Below, piece by piece: positions 58,701 to 64,000 of a stretch of DNA of 64,000 bases (the stretch's first letter is position 1; each line of letters starts with the position of its first letter). The stretch is from the NCBI RefSeq assembly GCF_910592395.1, contig NC_088323.1, positions 1,922,001-1,986,000 of the forward strand, written 5' to 3'. The DNA is from Lineus longissimus (Eukaryota > Nemertea > Pilidiophora > Heteronemertea > Lineidae). The notes beneath the pieces are model-generated. The model ran no database searches. It saw only the letters and a list, made by a program, of their open reading frames with translations, and had not been told where the DNA came from. The position numbers were made by a program, and so were the translations under genes.

Positions 58701-61700
58701 TTACTCTTCATTCTTATCCCTGTAATCTTCTGCAGACCAAGCCTGAGTATGATGTGGGCTTTTGAATGGTTGGAAATCAGATCCAGGATATTGTTATGCT
58801 CACTTTACCATGATTATCTGACTTTTTTCGGATTGTCTTTTAGTGGCATTTGCATCTGAACTCTTTAATTGAACTTTTTCATTTCGACCGCACAGCTCGA
58901 AAGATTCCCTCCATATCCAAAGGGTAAAGAAGGAACAGCGAGAGGATAATCTAAAGAAAGCTAAGGAAGAAATGGCCCGTCTCCCAGACATGATGAAACT
59001 CGTCCACCAGATTGTCCTATCTCATCTCGTCCAGATTGCCCGCTCGAATACGGAGTTGTTTGTCGGGGACGTCATGAGGATTGGACAGGTGGCACAGCGT
59101 GAGGGATTGTTCAAGGTTCATCTCGTCTTCAATGAAATGAGTGAGTTGTTTTCTTAGCACTTTTTGGTACTAACTGATCTAAGTGGCTCCCAGGGATAGG
59201 ACGTTCGAAACCATGTTAGCTTTTAAGAGAGTTGTTAAGTCTTAACCATAAGGAAAATGCCATAGGGATAGCATGAATTTTGTTTTTCTGAATAGCAAGG
59301 CCCTGAACTGGAGACAAGACAAAGTGACTGATCTTCTTGTCTCCCTGTTGTAAACGGCGTTGTGTTTGATTTTCAGATTCCCTAACCATCAATCCAGACA
59401 AGGGCAAATTCTCGCGCTCCTTGTCAAAGGCTTTGGAGGAGATTCCGATGATTCTGTGTGAGGCTGCCGAGGTCATCACGGACGAAAATCGCCAAGACGT
59501 TGGCCGAAAGTCTCGATCCTTGTGAGTAAATATTCAGTTGAATATGAAATTTGAGTCTACCTAATAACAGTTTTGATGAATTGTCAATCAAGTGACAGTT
59601 AAATTTCTAGTTTGCTTACTATTGGATACACTATTTCGATCACATTGGTCTATAATTAGTTGGTTAGACCCTTGTTTATTGACCCAAATGTGGTTTCAAT
59701 TCGTGAAAATATCAGGTTTGCAAAAATGAAGGGGAATACAGTTTCTAATACTGCTCAGTGATGAAAACTGAAAATGAAAGTTTCATATGACTTAATGTAC
59801 CCGTGTTTATCCGTCATTATCCTAGTCACTAATAACCAAAGTTTCTATTTGAATGCTTTGCAGTAGACGCAACAGGTAAGATGATGTGCTGTGTGATTAT
59901 GTAGCTTGGTCGATTTGTCATGAATGTCTTATAGTTAGTAGTGTCTGAGGTTATAGTACCTGTCACTGTGTGCCTGTGCCAGTCTCCACCTTTGGCTTTA
60001 TTGTAGTTCTGTCCAAGTTCAATCAAGTTGTTCTGTCTATTATGTATTATGTACATTGTCTGTGTGTATGTGGGAGTGGGTTAATTGTTTAGATTAAAGA
60101 CTATTCTCCAAGTGGGAAGGATATTCTCACTGCCAGTACTGACTTCGATATCGCTGTGTGGTCGCAAATCTGGCAAAGGGGCGTGATGATGTCTAAATCA
60201 ACACATCAATAGCGATTGTTCATTCACAAAACCCTTGACGTCACAGGTATCATCATGCCAGAGCCCTTGATAAATAGCCTAATTTGATTCATGTTTACAT
60301 TTGAGACCACTGGCTTTAACATATCACTTGACCAACTTTCATACCCTAGTGACAGCCAGCATCACCTAGCAGGGTGCCTGTATGCCATTGCAGGCTATTA
60401 CAATGGAGAGTTCCTTAATAAAACGTCGTCTTATTAGCCTACTTGACACTTTTGACCGTTCTCCCCCAGGCTGTCGACTCCCTCCACAAAGAAGGAAGAC
60501 CTCGGTCCTCTTAGTGACACGACCAGACGGACAGCCCTTGTACCACAGGAGGAGGAACGATCACAGGAGATGTGGGACAGCATGACGGAAGGTGATGCTG
60601 ACTTTGATACGGAGTCGGGTTGGAATACACCAAGTGATGTCAGGCTTGAGACTCCAAAATTCGATGATGGTGAGGATGATTTTTCCATTCCTTTTTCGAG
60701 CAAATGGCCAGAGCAGATCCCACACTTAATCAGTTGATTAGCCTGCTGTTTGGCCATCTGGTCAGGCATACCTTTCATTCAGGTCCTTATGAATGGCAAA
60801 ACTGCAAAGTAACTTTTCTACTGCCATTCAATTTCAGTCTACGACCGAGGTAGCCAAGATGGCGAGTTTGGCATAGCGACGCCGGACCTCGTCATAAGAT
60901 ATGAGCCTAACGATTCTGAACGCTCTGACCAAGTCAACCTGACCACTTTGATTCAACCTCTGTCCCAGGAGAACCTTGAGGAAAAGCTCAAGTTAGAGTA
61001 AGTCAGTTATTCAAAGTAGGAGGAAGTCAAAAGCTTGTCATGTTTCTAAATTGGAACGTTTGCTTGACCTGGTATAGTAAGGCACCAGCTACATAGAATC
61101 TGGGTTTTATGCCTCATTCAAAAGACATGGCAATTGCAATAAAGTGATTGGCCTAATGCCACAATCAACCTGTCGTAGTTGAGTACATCATTCCCAACTT
61201 GTTTGGAGTCCCAAAACCAGCTGTTGGATTCCTGAAGCCTTGACTACTAGACCACCCTTTGGAAATGAGAATCTTCTCTTGCAGCAAAGACTACAAGAAG
61301 GCCCTGAAGATCCAAGAGGAACTGATGCATGAGTCCCTGCTCGAGATCGACCAGTACTGTGAAGACAACGGCTGGCTAATCGAGATATACCAGTTCTGTA
61401 GTCAGTGGTCCGACAAGACTGTGGTTGAGTATAGGAATGTCGCAGCCTTCAATATCGAGGTACGGAGGGTTCTTCATCTCATTCTTGTGCAGATCCTTTA
61501 GGCCAGGTCTTTGTGCATTAGACGTCTGACGGACAACAATCTTGAAGGATTCGGTGCAAAGGCTGTTTTACTTGTCCTCTGGGTCACTGATTAAAAGTTA
61601 GGTGTGGAGTGTTCAAAACACCTGCAGTGGCTGTGGTTGATGATACAGTGTATATTGATAGGTGGCTTTAGTTTTTTTCAAACTTGTAACACTTCTAAAC

Positions 61701-64000
61701 CTTCAACTTTCAGCAAAAACTGACGGAGATCCGCCAGTGGATTGAGCGTGTTCGGAACTTTGATCTCAACTTTAAGACAACCAATGGTATCTTCTTTGTT
61801 AACTGCTGCGGCGTCCATGATCTTCTTGTGCCTAAGTTGAATCACATTTACAAGGAGATGGTGACTTTCATTGCACGGGAGGCACGGAAACTCGCTCAGG
61901 GATTTGTGGACGAGATGAACAGTATCATAAAGGTTAGCATCTCGACTGCCTCATATTGTCAGTCAAGTTATCTTCTGCACTTCTTCCAATATTTTTAGGA
62001 CTGTGAAACACATTGATGTTTATGGACGATCCCGTAGTTATCTGGGTTACTGCATTCAACTGACTATTTTACCAAATTTTGAAAATCTACAATTCCAGAA
62101 TCTGCAGAATAAAGACACAGCCCTTGACAAGTTCGCTAAATACTCCAAGAATGTTCACGAGTACAAGAAAAACATGATCTCTTACCAGCAGAGGAGCGAT
62201 TACATCAAGTCATTATTCGAGGTGGGTAGATCACCAAGTTGTCTTACAAAGATGCCAGGGCGGTGACCATCACACTGGTTTTCAACATCTGACATTGGCT
62301 TTCTGTTGACAATTTTTGGGAGGCCTTTTTGCGATATGAAGGCAGAGTACCCAGAGAGAAACTTAGCTGTTGTGACAATTTCTGCCTAACTTGAGTTATG
62401 TGCAACTTGGGCCAAGGATTGAACCCGGATCCAATAGATAGCAGGTCCATAGCAGTTCTGGGCTTACGGATGAAAGTGTTGCTCACTAATCATATTTTCC
62501 CCAACTGCAGGTTATCCGCATGTGCTATCGCCAGCTGAAGCCAGAGGAGGAGAAGTTAGAGGAACAGGTGCAGTCACGCTGGGAGGCCTTCCTCTTCCAT
62601 ATCCAGGACGCCAATGAGTTCCTGAGCATACAGACGCCTCTCGTCACGGCAAAACTTGAGGACACTTACAAGGTAAGTTCACAGTTTTGCGGGAAATTTG
62701 TGATGATATTTCTGAAAGTGAAAAATGTTTTGTCAGTACTTCTTCAGGAAGTAGTGTACCGGGTAAGAAGTTTTTTACACGAATATCAGCCGTAGTTTTG
62801 ACGGTTCCCTATTGTCTGAAAATACTTAGTGTATGCTGTGGTTCATCCTGGTGATAAATTTGGGGTACTGCCCTAAACCTTGATTACATGTTCTCAAATT
62901 TGCTTTGGTATTTCATAAAATGCAGGACTGATGTTGCACACTGTTTGAAGGTAATTTGTGTTCTAATATTCGATTTTTAATAAGTCACTTGAACAAAATA
63001 TTGTACCAGAATGTCACTTGTAAATGTATGTATTCACATATCATTGCTGTTATAAATTGTCAAAATATTTTCAAATTTGTGTGGTGTACTGACTTGGTCT
63101 ATTCATAAGAGCATGTATGTAGTAGCATGAAGTGTAAGATGTCAGACATATCTCACACTGTATCAGTTGAATTAAGTCTATGGATATTTCGTTAGAGCTC
63201 CCTTTTTTACTCATGATGAATTTATTGTATAAACGTTACTCTAAAGATCAGGTTTGGCCTCTCATTGACAGAGTCCTCACGCCCAAAATTAGGCCTGAGT
63301 TCATTAGACCTACTAAAATCATGGCTTCTGACTTCAGCTGGTTAATTCAATTGATACAATATGTCACTGCATGTATTTGAAGAAATATTCATGTTACCAT
63401 ATTAGTTGTTACCATAGCATGAGAGATCTCATCATCAGACTTTTAGCTTCAGAAGCGTCGTACTACTATGAGACGACAATCGCGAGCGATGAGTCTGGTC
63501 GCCATGTTAAATCGTACCGTTCAACAGTCTGCCATGATGGCACGTAATGTTTCTGTCTTTCATTAGTCAAATCGGTGGCGGCAGATTTTGCCTGTTAGCG
63601 AGTCGAATGGGGCATTTAGAAAAGTATGTCTTCACCTTACTATTTTGCTTCTTTTCAACTTCCTTTTTTGATCTTGTATATCTCTAACTTTCTTATTTCC
63701 AATTTTGTTTCAACTTGTGCCCACCATGCTGAGGTGTTGATTCAAAGTCCTCAAAGGAGTACATGATACCAGTACTCAATCTTTTTTCTCTTACATTTTG
63801 CTTTCTTTTCAGTGTAGGCCTACAATCTTTCATTCTCTTGTAGTAGTATTTCACTTTATGATTATGTTCTCTTCACCTCTTCTCTTCTCCTCTGTTTTCG
63901 TCCTTCCCTTTCTGAAGAAACGTGTTGACAATCAGATGAAGGGTAGACCCCCTGTCATGACGGGGCTGCGTAGGTTTTCTGTGGTGGCGGAGGGCATCAA
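55787..64000 (+). CDS. Axonemal dynein heavy chain, N-terminal tail (3' end outside the window)
   Basis: Sixteen exons join in frame to 991 codons: 55787-56052, 56315-56393, 56541-56810, 57070-57333, 57573-57892, 58189-58299, 58471-58692, 58896-59140, 59377-59521, 59864-59875, 60470-60669, 60838-60997, 61285-61459, 61714-61932, 62099-62221, 62511-62672. Two likely further exons are 63567-63623 and 63918 to the window end. The product is helical and charged throughout, without motor or ATP-binding motifs, as expected for the first fifth of a 4,000-5,000-residue chain. Tail-like landmarks are SLTDWQREAVLWEATSNVPF with FFKDYL and MFRRW, ASVPLFGVGLIQLSRIL, and later RQWIERVRNFDLNFKTTNG. These recall the DHC_N1 region of axonemal heavy chains, which dimerise and bind intermediate chains. 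I cannot fix the DNAH subtype; DNAH14-like is only a guess. The 12-nt exon at 59864-59875 may be optional. Confidence 0.82.
62673..63917 (+). other. Dynein intron region with one tentative exon
   Basis: Between the sure exon ending at 62672 and the likely exon at 63918 lies 1.2 kb. The segment 63567-63623 (19 codons, phase 0 at both ends, acceptor CATTAG, donor GTATGT) would read SNRWRQILPVSESNGAFRK and keeps the frame. A stretch at 63452-63550 is also open in more than one frame but lacks a donor in a compatible phase. The rest looks intronic. Confidence 0.4.

Noticed and set aside
62400-62480. B-box-like GGGTTCAATCC on the minus strand in a dynein intron
   Set aside because: No convincing A box at the right distance and no foldable tRNA arms.
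63452-63550. Possible dynein exon starting KRRTTMRRQSRAM
   Set aside because: It is open and has an acceptor, but no donor gives a phase that fits the next likely exon.

Overview
This is nuclear DNA of an intron-rich, slowly evolving invertebrate animal. Genes are split into many short exons with GT-AG junctions, polyadenylation signals are AATAAA, and the proteins are close to vertebrate orthologues over their whole length. Two cilia genes (CFAP221 and an axonemal dynein heavy chain), abundant palindromic octamers (TACATGTA, TAGGCCTA) and several small inverted-repeat transposons fit a marine invertebrate such as a mollusc, brachiopod or invertebrate deuterostome. I cannot name the phylum from this window. 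Except for the two genes cut by the window edges, the exon joins below close in frame over the whole coding sequence.

Layout: 156-604 (+) is the last piece of an unrecognised gene. 5306-7466 (-) is a VOPP1-like gene and 7783-9418 (+) a WBP1/WBP1L-like gene; they belong to one protein family and lie head to head. 13366-19719 (-) is ANKZF1 (Vms1), the peptidyl-tRNA hydrolase of ribosome quality control. 24017-28690 (+) is an SLC28 concentrative nucleoside transporter, whose likely 5' leader intron is full of small repeats. 31682-33660 (-) is a SEC22A/C-type protein, head to head with CFAP221 at 34223-42015 (+). 43074-44250 (-) is the C2orf76 (UPF0538) orthologue, tail to tail with CFAP221 and head to head with NFX1 at 45570-53586 (+). 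55787 to the window end (+) is the tail region of an axonemal dynein heavy chain.

There is a strong pattern of divergent gene pairs: VOPP1-like/WBP1-like, ANKZF1/SLC28, SEC22/CFAP221 and C2orf76/NFX1 all start close to each other on opposite strands, which suggests shared promoters. CFAP221 and C2orf76 also end within a few tens of bases of each other. No operon or biosynthetic cluster is present; the genes have unrelated housekeeping, membrane or ciliary roles.

The least ordinary sequence is non-coding. Two NFX1 introns carry copies of a foldback element flanked by TTAA (at both ends of one copy, at the left end only of the other). Its ends are inverted repeats starting CACCTTCAGCGCCGAACC, and its interior is built of hairpin modules, two in one copy and four in the other. 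Other items are a 110-base dispersed repeat that abuts a splice acceptor, a TA-flanked pogo/Tigger-like miniature element, a third miniature element with about 46-base inverted ends, a GC-AG intron, and a 12-nt in-frame microexon in the dynein gene.
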